Of a stretch of 64,000 bases of DNA, positions 45,019 to 53,816 are shown piece by piece. This DNA comes from JAIXUI01 sp943373175 (GTDB taxonomy: Bacteria; Bacteroidota; Bacteroidia; UBA7662; JAIXUI01), in the NCBI GenBank assembly GCA_943373175.1, contig CALSBM010000004.1, positions 1 through 64,000 of the forward strand. Reading direction: 5' to 3'. Both the position numbers and the translations under genes were made by a program. Position 1 is the stretch's first letter, and every line of letters starts with the position of its first letter. The notes beneath the pieces were generated by a model that searched no databases, was not told the DNA's origin, and worked only from the letters and a program-made list of their open reading frames with translations.

Positions 45019-46269
45019 TTAAATGAAGCTAGCAATGGATTCTGCTTCATAAGCACCGCTTTCTAACTTCTTTTTCACCTCATTGAAGGCAAACAGGGTT
45101 TCATCCACGTCTTCAAGGGTATGAGCTGCAGTAGGAATAAGACGGAGCATGATTTGCCCTTTTGGAATTACAGGGTAAACTACAACTGAACAGAAAATGT
45201 TAAATGTCTCTCTTAAATCGAGAACTAATCCTGTAGCCTCACCCAATGATCCATTTAGAAAAACAGGAGTTACTGGCGACTGAGTATTTCCTATATTAAA
45301 ACCATGAGCTTTTAATCCATTCTGTAAACGATTAACAACGGCCCAAAGTTGATTTTTCAATTCAGGACGGGTTCTTAGTAGCTCCAATCGTTTTAAAGCA
45401 CCGATTGTAATAGGCATCGGGAGCGATTTAGCAAAGATTTGAGAACGCATGTTGTACTTCAGAAAGGAAATAATCTCAGATGAGGAAGCGAAAAATGCTC
45501 CTATGCTGGCCATGGATTTGGCGAAAGTGCTGAAATAAACGTCAACCCCGTCGGTACATTCTTGTGCTTCGGCAGTTCCTGCACCGGTTGCTCCCATAGT
45601 TCCGAAACCGTGCGCATCGTCCACCAACAATCGGAAGTTGTAATGCTCTTTCAAGGCTACAATTTCCTTCAGTTTTCCTTGTACTCCTGACATTCCAAAT
45701 ACCCCTTCAGTGATCACTAAAATACCTCCACGGTGCTCATTCTCTTCTATTAACCTTGTAGCACGCTTCAACTGCTTCTCCAAACTCTCCATATCGTTGT
45801 GGAGGTACATGATGCGCTTTCCTTGGTGTAACCTCACGCCATCGACAATGCACGCATGCGATTCCGCGTCATATACGATGATATCGTGGCGATCAACCAA
45901 CGCATCAATGGCTGAGAGAATGCCTTGGTATCCGAAATTCACCAACAACCCGGCTGGCTTACCGATAAATTCGGCAAGTTCGTTTTCGAGTTGCTCGTGA
46001 TAATTAGAATTACCGGACATCATCCGGGCTCCCATGGGATACGCCATTCCGAATTGGGCAGTTACTTCCGTATCGGCTTGACGTATTTCAGGATGATTAG
46101 CTAATCCGAGGTAGTTGTTCAAAGACCAGACTAATCGTTTTTTGCCATTAAACATCATCCTCGGGCCAATTTCTCCTTCCAATTTGGGGAACATATAATA
46201 GCCTTCGGCTTCTTTGGCATGTTGTCCGAGAGGGCCCGGACGCTTTAAGAGCTTGTCAAATAAATCCAC
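45019..46269 (-). CDS. spt: Serine palmitoyltransferase-type aminotransferase (alpha-oxoamine synthase)
   Basis: 416 residues from a GTG at 46269. Class II PLP enzyme of the KBL/AONS/SPT family: the PLP lysine is in FSTFAKSMASIGAF, the cofactor Asp/His in LLVDDAHGFGTMG. The N-terminal PKLEGEIGPRMMFNGK and the MGARMMSGNSNYHEQLE block are those of Bacteroidota serine palmitoyltransferases, which start sphingolipid synthesis by condensing serine with a long-chain acyl donor. It could also be an AONS paralogue; the close match to the Bacteroidota SPT pattern makes SPT likely. It stands alone, with no other sphingolipid gene nearby. Confidence 0.82.
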   Translation of the reverse strand: MDLFDKLLKRPGPLGQHAKEAEGYYMFPKLEGEIGPRMMFNGKKRLVWSLNNYLGLANHPEIRQADTEVTAQFGMAYPMGARMMSGNSNYHEQLENELAEFIGKPAGLLVNFGYQGILSAIDALVDRHDIIVYDAESHACIVDGVRLHQGKRIMYLHNDMESLEKQLKRATRLIEENEHRGGILVITEGVFGMSGVQGKLKEIVALKEHYNFRLLVDDAHGFGTMGATGAGTAEAQECTDGVDVYFSTFAKSMASIGAFFASSSEIISFLKYNMRSQIFAKSLPMPITIGALKRLELLRTRPELKNQLWAVVNRLQNGLKAHGFNIGNTQSPVTPVFLNGSLGEATGLVLDLRETFNIFCSVVVYPVIPKGQIMLRLIPTAAHTLEDVDETLFAFNEVKKKLESGAYEAESIASFI

Positions 46270-46339
46270 GCTTTAACATTTAACGCGCGAAGATACCCCA
46301 ATTTTTACGCATTTAACATGCACTTTTTGTTCAGGAATA

Positions 46340-46370
46340 GAGCCGGAACTCTATAACAAGATTCCGGCTC
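46340..46370 (-). terminator. Hairpin between the mini-ORF and spt
   Basis: GAGCCGGAA and TTCCGGCTC form a perfect 9-bp stem with a 13-base loop. It lies 14 bases downstream of the stop of the 31-residue gene and 70 bases upstream of spt. No pure T run follows on either strand, so it may attenuate or protect mRNA rather than terminate efficiently. Confidence 0.45.
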
Positions 46371-46384
46371 ATGTAGGCTCTTTG

Positions 46385-46480
46385 CTATTTCATTAGCCTA
46401 TACAGACCAGTAATAACAGCTACAGCTAGAAAACTGTAGAAACAAGCCTTCAATATCATCTTCAACAACCACTGTCCCAT
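46385..46480 (-). CDS. 31-residue single-pass membrane protein
   Basis: ATG at 46480 to TAG at 46385. It encodes a short basic N-terminus (GQWLLKMILK), a hydrophobic helix (CFYSFLAVAVITGLY) and a basic end (RLMK). It is supported by a well-formed promoter about 27 bases upstream and a hairpin downstream, on a 350-base stretch that has no other gene. Its function is unknown; small membrane proteins of this layout often modulate a larger complex. Missed by standard length cut-offs. Confidence 0.6.
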   Translation of the reverse strand: MGQWLLKMILKACFYSFLAVAVITGLYRLMK

Positions 46481-46506
46481 TCTTTTAGATTTAAAGTATC
46501 AATGGT

Positions 46507-46536
46507 TAAAATTAATTAATATTTACAATTTCACAA
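46507..46536 (-). promoter_or_regulatory. Promoter of the 31-residue gene
   Basis: On the minus strand, TTG (46534-46536), exactly 19 bases, then TAATTTTA (46507-46514): seven of eight -7 positions and the full -33 triplet at the consensus spacing. The predicted start lies about 20 bases before the ATG at 46480. The flanking 46537-46618 is very A/T rich. Confidence 0.6.
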
Positions 46537-46618
46537 ATAAATGTTAATAATAATTATCATGTACCAAGTAGTTGTATATCAATTATTTACGTTATATAAA
46601 CTTCATTCCACAAAAATT

Positions 46619-47308
46619 CTATATCTGCCCCTTTCGCACAAAGTGATTTTTAGTGGCGTTGTATGGCTTGAAATCAGGGTAATGTAAACGAAAAACCCCT
46701 TTTCGAACCTTCAAAGCTTCTCCTACTAAGGCCTTTGAAAGAGTAGTTGTAGTTACTGAATGATAAGAAGATAACGGACCTATGAGGAAGAAATCCAAAA
46801 AGGGGGCAACTATTTGAGCAAGCCGCTCTCCTACTCTACGCTCTTGTCGAGGTGTTATAAGTAAGCTAGGCTGGGCTATAATAAGTGTTTCGAAGGGCAT
46901 ATCTTCTAACGCTTTTTCAACTTCGCCTTTAACCTTGCTATAAAAGACCGTAGAATTGGCAGAGGCCCCAATGGCAGATACCAGTACAAAAGTTTTAACA
47001 CCAGCTTCCAGTGCTTTTCGTGCAAAAAACAACACGTATTCCTGATCAACCCTTCTGAACGCTTCCTTTGTCTTTGCCGTTTTGATGGTTGTTCCCAAAC
47101 AACAGAATGCGATTTCAGCTTTGGAGAGCGAAGGCCAGAATTCGGGTACCTCCCAATCAACCTCTACTTGTAAAAGCTTTTCCTCTTTGATTAATGGAAT
47201 TACTTTTCGAACCAATGCCTGTAATTTTCCGGTTTCCTGATGATTTAACCAGGAATAAATGAGTTGACGGCCTACAGCGCCGGTTGATCCTGCCAAAATT
47301 GCATTCAT
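46619..47308 (-). CDS. NAD(P)-binding atypical SDR protein (HTATIP2/TIP30-like)
   Basis: 229 residues. A Rossmann NAD(P)-binding motif opens the protein (AGSTGAVGRQLI), followed by the atypical SDR strand FCCLGTTIKTAKTKEAF and LVSAIGASANSTVFYSKVKG with Ser/Tyr/Lys in active-site spacing. It resembles the TIP30-like subgroup of short-chain dehydrogenases, whose substrates are mostly unknown. Divergent from the subtilase gene across 27 bases. Confidence 0.82.
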   Translation of the reverse strand: MNAILAGSTGAVGRQLIYSWLNHQETGKLQALVRKVIPLIKEEKLLQVEVDWEVPEFWPSLSKAEIAFCCLGTTIKTAKTKEAFRRVDQEYVLFFARKALEAGVKTFVLVSAIGASANSTVFYSKVKGEVEKALEDMPFETLIIAQPSLLITPRQERRVGERLAQIVAPFLDFFLIGPLSSYHSVTTTTLSKALVGEALKVRKGVFRLHYPDFKPYNATKNHFVRKGQI

Positions 47309-47335
47309 CTGCTTAACTTGTGGGAAAGATCAGCA

Positions 47336-49963
47336 ATGAAAGCCAAATTTTTTTTCCTTGTCACTGGATTGTCCATACTTCTTTTCAGGGTCGAAGCTCA
47401 GTCATTAGCTTGGACTGTTGCATTGGAAAAAGCCTTTGAGGGCAAAACAGATAAGGAGTTGGTAGAAGTTATCTTGGTACCAAAAGACCAATTTAATATA
47501 GAGGATTTAAGGGTGAAGTTTGAAAAAACCAACTCTGATGCGGAACTACGAGCCAAGCAAACGTTGAATGCTTTGCAGGAATTTGCACAACAAGCCCTTC
47601 CGTATTGGTTGAATGTTTTTGAAGTTGTAAAAAGTAAAGAAGGCAACATCTTGGAGTTTCAGGAATCCTTTTGGCTCATCCAAGCTTTTCAATTGAAGTT
47701 AAATCGTAAAGCAGCGATAGCACTATCATCATTGCCAACCGTTCAGATTCTTGATCGTAATGCTGACCAATTTTTGTTGGAAGAACCCCTCATTCAATCT
47801 CAATCGAGAACCGAGACTACAGGCGGAAATGAAGCAGGTTTGCAAGCCATTAAAGCTCCATTCATGTGGAACCTTGGTTATACAGGTAGAGGTCGGAAGT
47901 TTCTAAGCGTTGACACTGGAATCTGGCCACGACATCCGGCTGTGAAAAACCGTTTTTTAGCCCAATATCAACCCATGAAACAGAGCTGGCGAGGCTTTGA
48001 TCGGGTTTTGCCGGCAGATAAAGGCAATAGCCATGGAACTCATACAACAGGGACTGTCCTAGGACTTGACACTGCCACTCGCGATACCATTGGAGTTGCT
48101 TTTGGTGCGTATTTCATTGCAACGGATCCCATAGTAAGCGATTTAAGTAAGGTTAGGCCTTATACCGATTTGTTAGGTGCCTTACAATGGGCTTTAAATC
48201 CTGATGGCGATACTTCTACTGTTTCTGATATTCCAGATGCTATCAACAATTCTTGGGGTAGATCTCCCAATGCCAGTGATACCATTTGGTGCAACAGTTT
48301 CATTGGACCTGGATTGCTCAATCTTGCAACTGCTGGTGTAGCAGTAGTTTTCTCAGCCGGTAATAACGGACCAGGCAATAGAACCATTGGGTTGCCGGCT
48401 ACCATTAATACCAGTTCACCGGTAGTTCCGTTTACCGTAGGTGCTTTGAATGGGAACATAGCAGGTTTCCCAATAGCAAACTTTTCAAGCCGGGGACCAA
48501 GTTTATGTGGTGGTAGTGGTGCTTTTGCAATAAAACCGGAAGTTTCAGCTCCAGGAGAAAATGTTCGTTCGGCGGTCGGGCAGAATGGTTATGCGCTTTA
48601 TTCGGGAACCTCAATGGCTTGCCCGCATACTGTTGGAGCAGTGCTTTTGCTTAAGGAGGCCTTTCCAGCCTTGTCCGGCGAAACACTTTGTCAAGCGTTG
48701 TATCAATCAGCAACTGATTTAGGAGATCCGGGTGAAGACAACACTTTCGGAAGAGGAATCATCGATTTGCAGGCAGCGTACAACTGGCTGATTTCACAAA
48801 ACAACACGCCAGTTCCTCCCAGCAAAAAATCCTATGATTTAGTCATTACTAAGTTAAACAATCCCGAAGCCGATAGTCCTTATGTATGCATGAGCACCTT
48901 TAGTCCATCTATCCAAATAGCTAATGCGGGAGACAGCACACTCAACCAAATATCCCTGAGGTACCAGGTAGGTTCACAATCTTATACCCATCCGATAGTT
49001 ACCTCTTTAAGTCCGGGTGCTAAACTAAACATCAACCTTGGTGCTTTACCCATGAGTTCAGGTGTCAATGAGTTAATCATTTCAGCCAGGCATCAGAACT
49101 ATAATCAAGAGTATGATTCTATCAACAATAAGCGCTATTTCAGGTTAGTTAATTTGAAGTCGGACACTATTTCAGCCAATCAACCGGGAGGCTTTTTCGA
49201 AGACTTTGAATCGTTTATACCGGATAACAATCGGTGGTACATAGCCAACCCAGATACGGGCATCACCTGGGATACTTTAGTTTATCGCACCCCATTAGGG
49301 CAATATGGTTTTCGTTCAGCGATAATGAACTGCAGGGACTATTCTCCTCGACGTAAACAATTGGATGACCTTATTTCCAGGAATATCCAATTCACTCCTG
49401 GGCAATCGCTTTCCCTTTCCTTTTCATGGGCCTATAAACTACGCCAATCTAATCTTCGTGACAGCCTTCAAGTAAGTTATTCTATTGACTGCGGGCTTAC
49501 TTACCTCCCACTACTCACTATGGGTTCAATAGGAATGATTACGATGACGGTGGACACACCCTCTCAAACAACTCATTTCAAAGACACCGTGTTGAGTTTT
49601 ATCCCGGCAGGTGCAGGAACTTCAGGTATTAGCTTGAGATTCAGGACTATCAACGATTTTGGTGGAAACCTATACTTGGATCAGATTCAAGTAAAACCCA
49701 CAGTTTCTGTAAGAGAGTCAGTACTTGCAACTGGATGGCAGACATATCCCAATCCAGCTCAGGAATGGGTTGAGGTTCTATTCAATGAACCTACAAGTGC
49801 TGTTGAAAACCTATCGATTCTTGCAATCGATGGAAAGGAAGTGAAGCAGTTTATCATTCCGGCTGGAAATGTCCGGGTACGATTACCCTTGAATGGAATT
49901 AGTCCCGGGTTGTATATTATTAAAAATCAAAAAGGACAAACCACGAAATTGGTAGTTCGTTAA
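47336..49963 (+). CDS. Secreted S8 (subtilisin-like) peptidase with T9SS type A domain
   Basis: About 875 residues from the ATG at 47336. A signal peptide (ending RVEAQS), an N-terminal propeptide (to about residue 165), then the catalytic triad: Asp193 (SVDTGIW), His233 (SHGTHTTG) and Ser426 (GTSMACPHT); Asn343 is the oxyanion residue. Further beta domains follow, and the last 75 residues are a type A T9SS sorting domain (YPNPAQEWVEV, DGKEV, PGLYIIKN). It should be secreted by type IX machinery and probably anchored or processed at the surface. The TG at its 3' end overlaps the convergent rlmH by 4 bases. Confidence 0.95.
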   Translation: MKAKFFFLVTGLSILLFRVEAQSLAWTVALEKAFEGKTDKELVEVILVPKDQFNIEDLRVKFEKTNSDAELRAKQTLNALQEFAQQALPYWLNVFEVVKSKEGNILEFQESFWLIQAFQLKLNRKAAIALSSLPTVQILDRNADQFLLEEPLIQSQSRTETTGGNEAGLQAIKAPFMWNLGYTGRGRKFLSVDTGIWPRHPAVKNRFLAQYQPMKQSWRGFDRVLPADKGNSHGTHTTGTVLGLDTATRDTIGVAFGAYFIATDPIVSDLSKVRPYTDLLGALQWALNPDGDTSTVSDIPDAINNSWGRSPNASDTIWCNSFIGPGLLNLATAGVAVVFSAGNNGPGNRTIGLPATINTSSPVVPFTVGALNGNIAGFPIANFSSRGPSLCGGSGAFAIKPEVSAPGENVRSAVGQNGYALYSGTSMACPHTVGAVLLLKEAFPALSGETLCQALYQSATDLGDPGEDNTFGRGIIDLQAAYNWLISQNNTPVPPSKKSYDLVITKLNNPEADSPYVCMSTFSPSIQIANAGDSTLNQISLRYQVGSQSYTHPIVTSLSPGAKLNINLGALPMSSGVNELIISARHQNYNQEYDSINNKRYFRLVNLKSDTISANQPGGFFEDFESFIPDNNRWYIANPDTGITWDTLVYRTPLGQYGFRSAIMNCRDYSPRRKQLDDLISRNIQFTPGQSLSLSFSWAYKLRQSNLRDSLQVSYSIDCGLTYLPLLTMGSIGMITMTVDTPSQTTHFKDTVLSFIPAGAGTSGISLRFRTINDFGGNLYLDQIQVKPTVSVRESVLATGWQTYPNPAQEWVEVLFNEPTSAVENLSILAIDGKEVKQFIIPAGNVRVRLPLNGISPGLYIIKNQKGQTTKLVVR

Positions 49964-50421
49964 TGGTGATACTTTTCACCTTTTCTAATGGTGTAAGCCC
50001 GATATAGTTGCTCTGCAATTAAAAGCCTGACCATCTGATGTGTAAACGTCATCGATGAAATAGATAGCTGATACTTCGCTTTTTGATACACAGCTTCAGA
50101 AAAACCATAAGCTCCGCCGGAAACCCACCAAACAGTTCCGGCGGATTCGTTTTCTAGCTTTTCTAAATGCTGGGCTAATTCGGCAGAACTATATTGTTTC
50201 CCGCGCTCATCCCATAAAATTAACACATCACGAGGCCCAAGAAGTTTTAACAAGGAAGCTCCTTCTTCTTCCTTCATTTTTTCAGGTTGTGTTTGCTTAG
50301 AAGCAGAAAGAGTGAGCAACTCAAAATTCACATAATGTTTGAGTCGGTCAAGGTAGGTTTGTATCCCTTCTTGCAACCAGAGTTCGGTAGTTTTACCGTA
50401 CTGAACCAGTTTCAACTTCAT
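49960..50421 (-). CDS. rlmH: 23S rRNA (pseudouridine1915-N3)-methyltransferase
   Basis: 153 residues. SPOUT methyltransferase RlmH: VLILWDERGKQYSSAELA, the SAM-binding loop WWVSGGAYGFSEAVY and the terminal SSMTFTHQMVRLLIAEQLYR-AYTI signature are all present. It methylates pseudouridine 1915 in helix 69 of 23S rRNA. It overlaps the YigZ gene by about 29 bases, so it is probably co-transcribed with it. Confidence 0.96.
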   Translation of the reverse strand: MKLKLVQYGKTTELWLQEGIQTYLDRLKHYVNFELLTLSASKQTQPEKMKEEEGASLLKLLGPRDVLILWDERGKQYSSAELAQHLEKLENESAGTVWWVSGGAYGFSEAVYQKAKYQLSISSMTFTHQMVRLLIAEQLYRAYTIRKGEKYHH

Positions 50422-50998
50422 TAGTTATTAGTTTTACTTCTTCCCTAAAATCCGCAGAGATTGAAACCGGCACCCAGACCGTGACAAGGTTACCGGTTAA
50501 ATCCGGGATATGCTCCTTTGGTTTCAAGCTCAGCTTCTTCCATAGACGTTGAACAAGTGGTTCCTGTTCATATCGATAGTGAAACCGGAATGACTGTGTT
50601 AGAGGCCGTTCAAAAACTTCTGCCTCCTTAACTGCCTCTATTGCAGCCTGTTGATAAGCATCGATTAGTCCACGAACACCCAGTTGTTTTCCCCCAAAGT
50701 ATCTGACAACGACTACCAAAACATCTGTAACTCCTTGGCTAAGAAGTGCGTTGAGAATTGGTTTACCCGCTGAACCAGACGGTTCACCATCGTCTGAAGA
50801 TTTTTGTTGTTGGCCCTCAGCTCCCAAAATGAAGGCATAGCAATGATGGTTGGCATCAGGATAAAGTTGCTTTAAGTGTTTGAGATTCAGCGAAACAGTT
50901 TCCTCATCAGGAACAGGGAATGCAAATGCGAAAAACTTGCTGGATTTCTCGTTCAAATACGATTCGCCCTGTTTAAGTATTGATTTGTACTGCTTCAT
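50393..50998 (-). CDS. YigZ/IMPACT family protein
   Basis: About 201 residues from the ATG at 50998. The IMPACT fold motifs are clear: KFFAFAFPV, DANHHCYAF, DDGEPSGSAGKPIL and VVVRYFGGKQLGVRGLI, then a second ferredoxin-like domain. The precise role in bacteria is unsettled (RNA/translation related). It overlaps rlmH at its 3' end. Confidence 0.92.
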   Translation of the reverse strand: MKQYKSILKQGESYLNEKSSKFFAFAFPVPDEETVSLNLKHLKQLYPDANHHCYAFILGAEGQQQKSSDDGEPSGSAGKPILNALLSQGVTDVLVVVVRYFGGKQLGVRGLIDAYQQAAIEAVKEAEVFERPLTQSFRFHYRYEQEPLVQRLWKKLSLKPKEHIPDLTGNLVTVWVPVSISADFREEVKLITNEVETGSVR

Positions 50999-51016
50999 TG
51001 TTGCAACCAACGGAAG

Positions 51017-51889
51017 TCAAGCGAAGGCTATCATCAAAATAGCCGCAATGGATAATCCCAATCCCAGGTAGTTGAGCACACTCAGCTTTTCTCTGAACAT
51101 AACTATGGCGGAAACGGCTGAAAGCAATACTGTTCCAACATTCATAATTGGGAAAATAACCGTGCTATCCAAACCTGACGTGGAAAGCGCTTCAAGAAGG
51201 AAATAGATAGAAAAATAATTAGGAATACCTAAGGCTATACCTCCAAGCAGGTTTCGGTAATGAAACTTCATTTTGCCCAAAACCAGTCCAGTTGTAAGAA
51301 TTCCAATTCCGATGCTACCGGCAGTTAGAAACAATAGTAGGAGAAAAATGCTTGTCAAAGCCGGAGATAACACTTGGGTTTCTACATACTTCATACTGGT
51401 GTCGAGAAACCCACTTCCAACAAATATTATTAGCGGAAAAAGCCATGACTTACCATGTTTTTTAGATTCGCTTTTTGTTTCACTTTTCCAAGAAGAAAAG
51501 GTTACTGCAGCCAATGCCAATAATATTCCGAAAAACTTAACTGCATTTACTTGCTCATTATAGAGCCAAACACCAGCAGCAACTGGAATAGCCAACGACA
51601 TTTTATTTGCTACAGTTGTAAGAGTAATTCCCGATTCACTTACACTTCTTCCGATGATGACGAATAGGGAAATGAAGAAGACACCAAGACCAAGAGCCCA
51701 CCATATCCAATTGCCTTTTTCATGTAAAACCAATTCCGGGTTAAAAGGTCGAGCAAAAGCACCGGTGAAAACTGCAGTCAGGTAATTAAATACAATTGCC
51801 TGAAAGGTGTCAATTTTTAGTCGGTCGAACAACTTAAACAGTACCACTAAGGTAACTGAACATAAAATACAGAGAATAAGGGCGGTCAT
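51017..51889 (-). CDS. EamA/DMT-family transporter
   Basis: 290 residues with about ten membrane helices in two pseudo-repeats, the EamA drug/metabolite transporter layout. The substrate cannot be predicted. Its ATG overlaps the ribD stop by 4 bases, so it is translated together with ribD; a link to flavin or other metabolite export is possible but not shown. Confidence 0.85.
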   Translation of the reverse strand: MTALILCILCSVTLVVLFKLFDRLKIDTFQAIVFNYLTAVFTGAFARPFNPELVLHEKGNWIWWALGLGVFFISLFVIIGRSVSESGITLTTVANKMSLAIPVAAGVWLYNEQVNAVKFFGILLALAAVTFSSWKSETKSESKKHGKSWLFPLIIFVGSGFLDTSMKYVETQVLSPALTSIFLLLLFLTAGSIGIGILTTGLVLGKMKFHYRNLLGGIALGIPNYFSIYFLLEALSTSGLDSTVIFPIMNVGTVLLSAVSAIVMFREKLSVLNYLGLGLSIAAILMIAFA

Positions 51890-52908
51890 CCGCGGTAGTT
51901 TCGGTAAATGTAGAGAGCGTCGGAGCCGGTATTTACCATTTTAAATGAAGATGAAGTAATGAATGGTGCACGTAAACCACTTTTAAACACATCAGGTGCA
52001 ATAAATACTCGTGCTTCGTCCCAGCAACCGGAAGATAAAAAACTCTCAAAAACGCCTGCGCCACCTTCAACAAGAACAGACATAATGCCTTTTTCATAGC
52101 AATGCGCTTCAAGGTCTGCCACCCAGTTTTCAGGATGTTGAATGAGCCAGTCTTCTTCCATTTGAGGATTGAGCGTGATTCGGATGGCAGGATTAGGTTT
52201 ATGAAACAACTTTAGGTTATTGTCTAAGGAACGACGAGGATCCAGCACTAACCGAATAGGATTTGGGCCAAACCAATCGCGTACTGTTAACGAAGGATTG
52301 TCGGTTAAAGCGGTTCCAGGCCCTACTAAAATTGCGGATTCCTCAGCTCTCCATCGGTGTACCAGTATGCGAGATTGCGGGGAACTGATCCATTTGGAGT
52401 CGCCATTTTCTTTTGCGATGAATCCATCCAGCGTTTGCGCCCATTTCAACACGATGTATGGTTTTTTTAATCCGTTGAAATGAAAAAACCGACGGTTGAG
52501 CGATTCTGACTCTTTTTTTAATACCCCTGTGATTACCTGAACGCCTGCATTTCTTAGTTTCGCTGCGCCTTTTCCTGCAACTTCAGCATAACTATCGATG
52601 CAACCAATGACAACCTTGGGGATTTTATTTTCAATGATAAAATCTGCACAGGGGGGTGTTTTGCCATAATGAGCACATGGCTCAAGGTTGACAAACAGCG
52701 TTGAATAAGGCAACCGCCAAGCTTCTTTTACATTTTTTATCGCATTTACCTCAGCATGTGCTTGACCGAACTGCTGATGCCATCCTTCGCCTATTATTTT
52801 TCCATCATGAACGATTACACAACCCACCAAGGGATTGGGAGCTACTTTGCCTTCACCTCTGGTCGCGAGGTCTAAGCAACGAAGCATGTATTGTTCATCG
52901 GTAGTCAC
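51886..52908 (-). CDS. ribD: Riboflavin biosynthesis bifunctional RibD
   Basis: About 340 residues from a GTG at 52908; the deaminase conserved region starts there, and using it removes an overlap with prmC. Deaminase domain: HAEVNAIKN and PCAHYGKTPPCADFI (zinc ligands His, Cys, Cys). Reductase domain: KWAQTLDGFIAKENGDSKWI, then VEGGAGVFESFL. It carries out two successive steps from the GTP cyclohydrolase product towards ribityl-lumazine precursors. The other rib genes are not in the window. Confidence 0.95.
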   Translation of the reverse strand: MTTDEQYMLRCLDLATRGEGKVAPNPLVGCVIVHDGKIIGEGWHQQFGQAHAEVNAIKNVKEAWRLPYSTLFVNLEPCAHYGKTPPCADFIIENKIPKVVIGCIDSYAEVAGKGAAKLRNAGVQVITGVLKKESESLNRRFFHFNGLKKPYIVLKWAQTLDGFIAKENGDSKWISSPQSRILVHRWRAEESAILVGPGTALTDNPSLTVRDWFGPNPIRLVLDPRRSLDNNLKLFHKPNPAIRITLNPQMEEDWLIQHPENWVADLEAHCYEKGIMSVLVEGGAGVFESFLSSGCWDEARVFIAPDVFKSGLRAPFITSSSFKMVNTGSDALYIYRNYRG

Positions 52909-52934
52909 AGTTTCGGCGAAAGGCGCAAAAATAG

Positions 52935-52942
52935 CTTCTTTG
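52935..52942 (+). promoter_or_regulatory. CTTCTTTG, TTTG element 4 bases before prmC
   Basis: Weaker match (6 of 8) to TAnnTTTG; listed because the 4-base spacing to the GTG at 52947 is the same as at the other operon heads. Confidence 0.25.
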
Positions 52943-52946
52943 TGTT

Positions 52947-53816
52947 GTGAATGCTTCAACTACTTCGAGCGACTTCCTTCGATTATACTGGATACCTGCA
53001 CTTTCCTCAAGCATGGATGAGGCTGAGGCAAAAGCTTGTTGGCGATTTGTATTGGAAGCTTTCTCAAACTTAAACTCACTACAAAATCCGTGGGCGGTAA
53101 TCAATGAAGCTCAGTTGCAAAAATTAAAAGCACTTCAGGATGAGCTGTTAACGGGTAAACCAGTTCAATACCTTGCTGAAAAAGCACCATTCATGCACTT
53201 TTGGCTTAAAGTGACTCAGGCTGTTTTAATTCCAAGACCCGAAACCGAAGAATTAGTTGTATTGATAAAAAATCTGTTGATTCCCGAAAAAGTTAGAAGC
53301 ATTCTTGACCTGGGAACTGGCAGTGGTTGCATTGCGTTGGGCTTGCATCATTATTATAAAAATGCCGGAATTACTGCCGTTGATGCTTCATCAGAAGCAC
53401 TAATGGTAGCCCGTGAAAACTTTTCAACTTATGCGCCCGAAGTAAAAGTTCTTCTATTAGACTTACTCACAATGGAAATTCCAGACGAAGAGTTTGACAT
53501 TATCGTGAGCAATCCCCCTTACATTCCTTTGAATGAACGAACAACTTTATCACCTAGGGTTAGCGAGAATGAGCCTTCTATGGCTTTATTTGTCCCGAAC
53601 AACGACCCCCTTCTTTTCTACAGGATTATTGGTAGTCAAGCGGTAAAAAGACTTTCATCGCATGGAATTCTTGCTTTCGAAACCCATTTTCATTATGCCG
53701 AAAAGGTCAAAAGCATGTTAATCAATTTGGGATTTGAAGCTCAGGTTGAAAAAGATATGCAAGGATTACAAAGAATGGTTTGGGCAAGAAAACCTTTGGT
53801 TATTTCGGCTGAATGA
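52947..53816 (+). CDS. prmC: Peptide chain release factor N5-glutamine methyltransferase
   Basis: 289 residues from a GTG at 52947. It methylates the Gln of the GGQ motif in release factors. SAM motif I is ILDLGTGSGCIALGL; the signature NPPY is in IVSNPPYIPLNE (about 191-194); the N-terminal helical domain has PVQYLAEKAPF. Divergent from ribD. It overlaps the convergent secreted-protein gene by 17 bases. Confidence 0.95.
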   Translation: MNASTTSSDFLRLYWIPALSSSMDEAEAKACWRFVLEAFSNLNSLQNPWAVINEAQLQKLKALQDELLTGKPVQYLAEKAPFMHFWLKVTQAVLIPRPETEELVVLIKNLLIPEKVRSILDLGTGSGCIALGLHHYYKNAGITAVDASSEALMVARENFSTYAPEVKVLLLDLLTMEIPDEEFDIIVSNPPYIPLNERTTLSPRVSENEPSMALFVPNNDPLLFYRIIGSQAVKRLSSHGILAFETHFHYAEKVKSMLINLGFEAQVEKDMQGLQRMVWARKPLVISAE

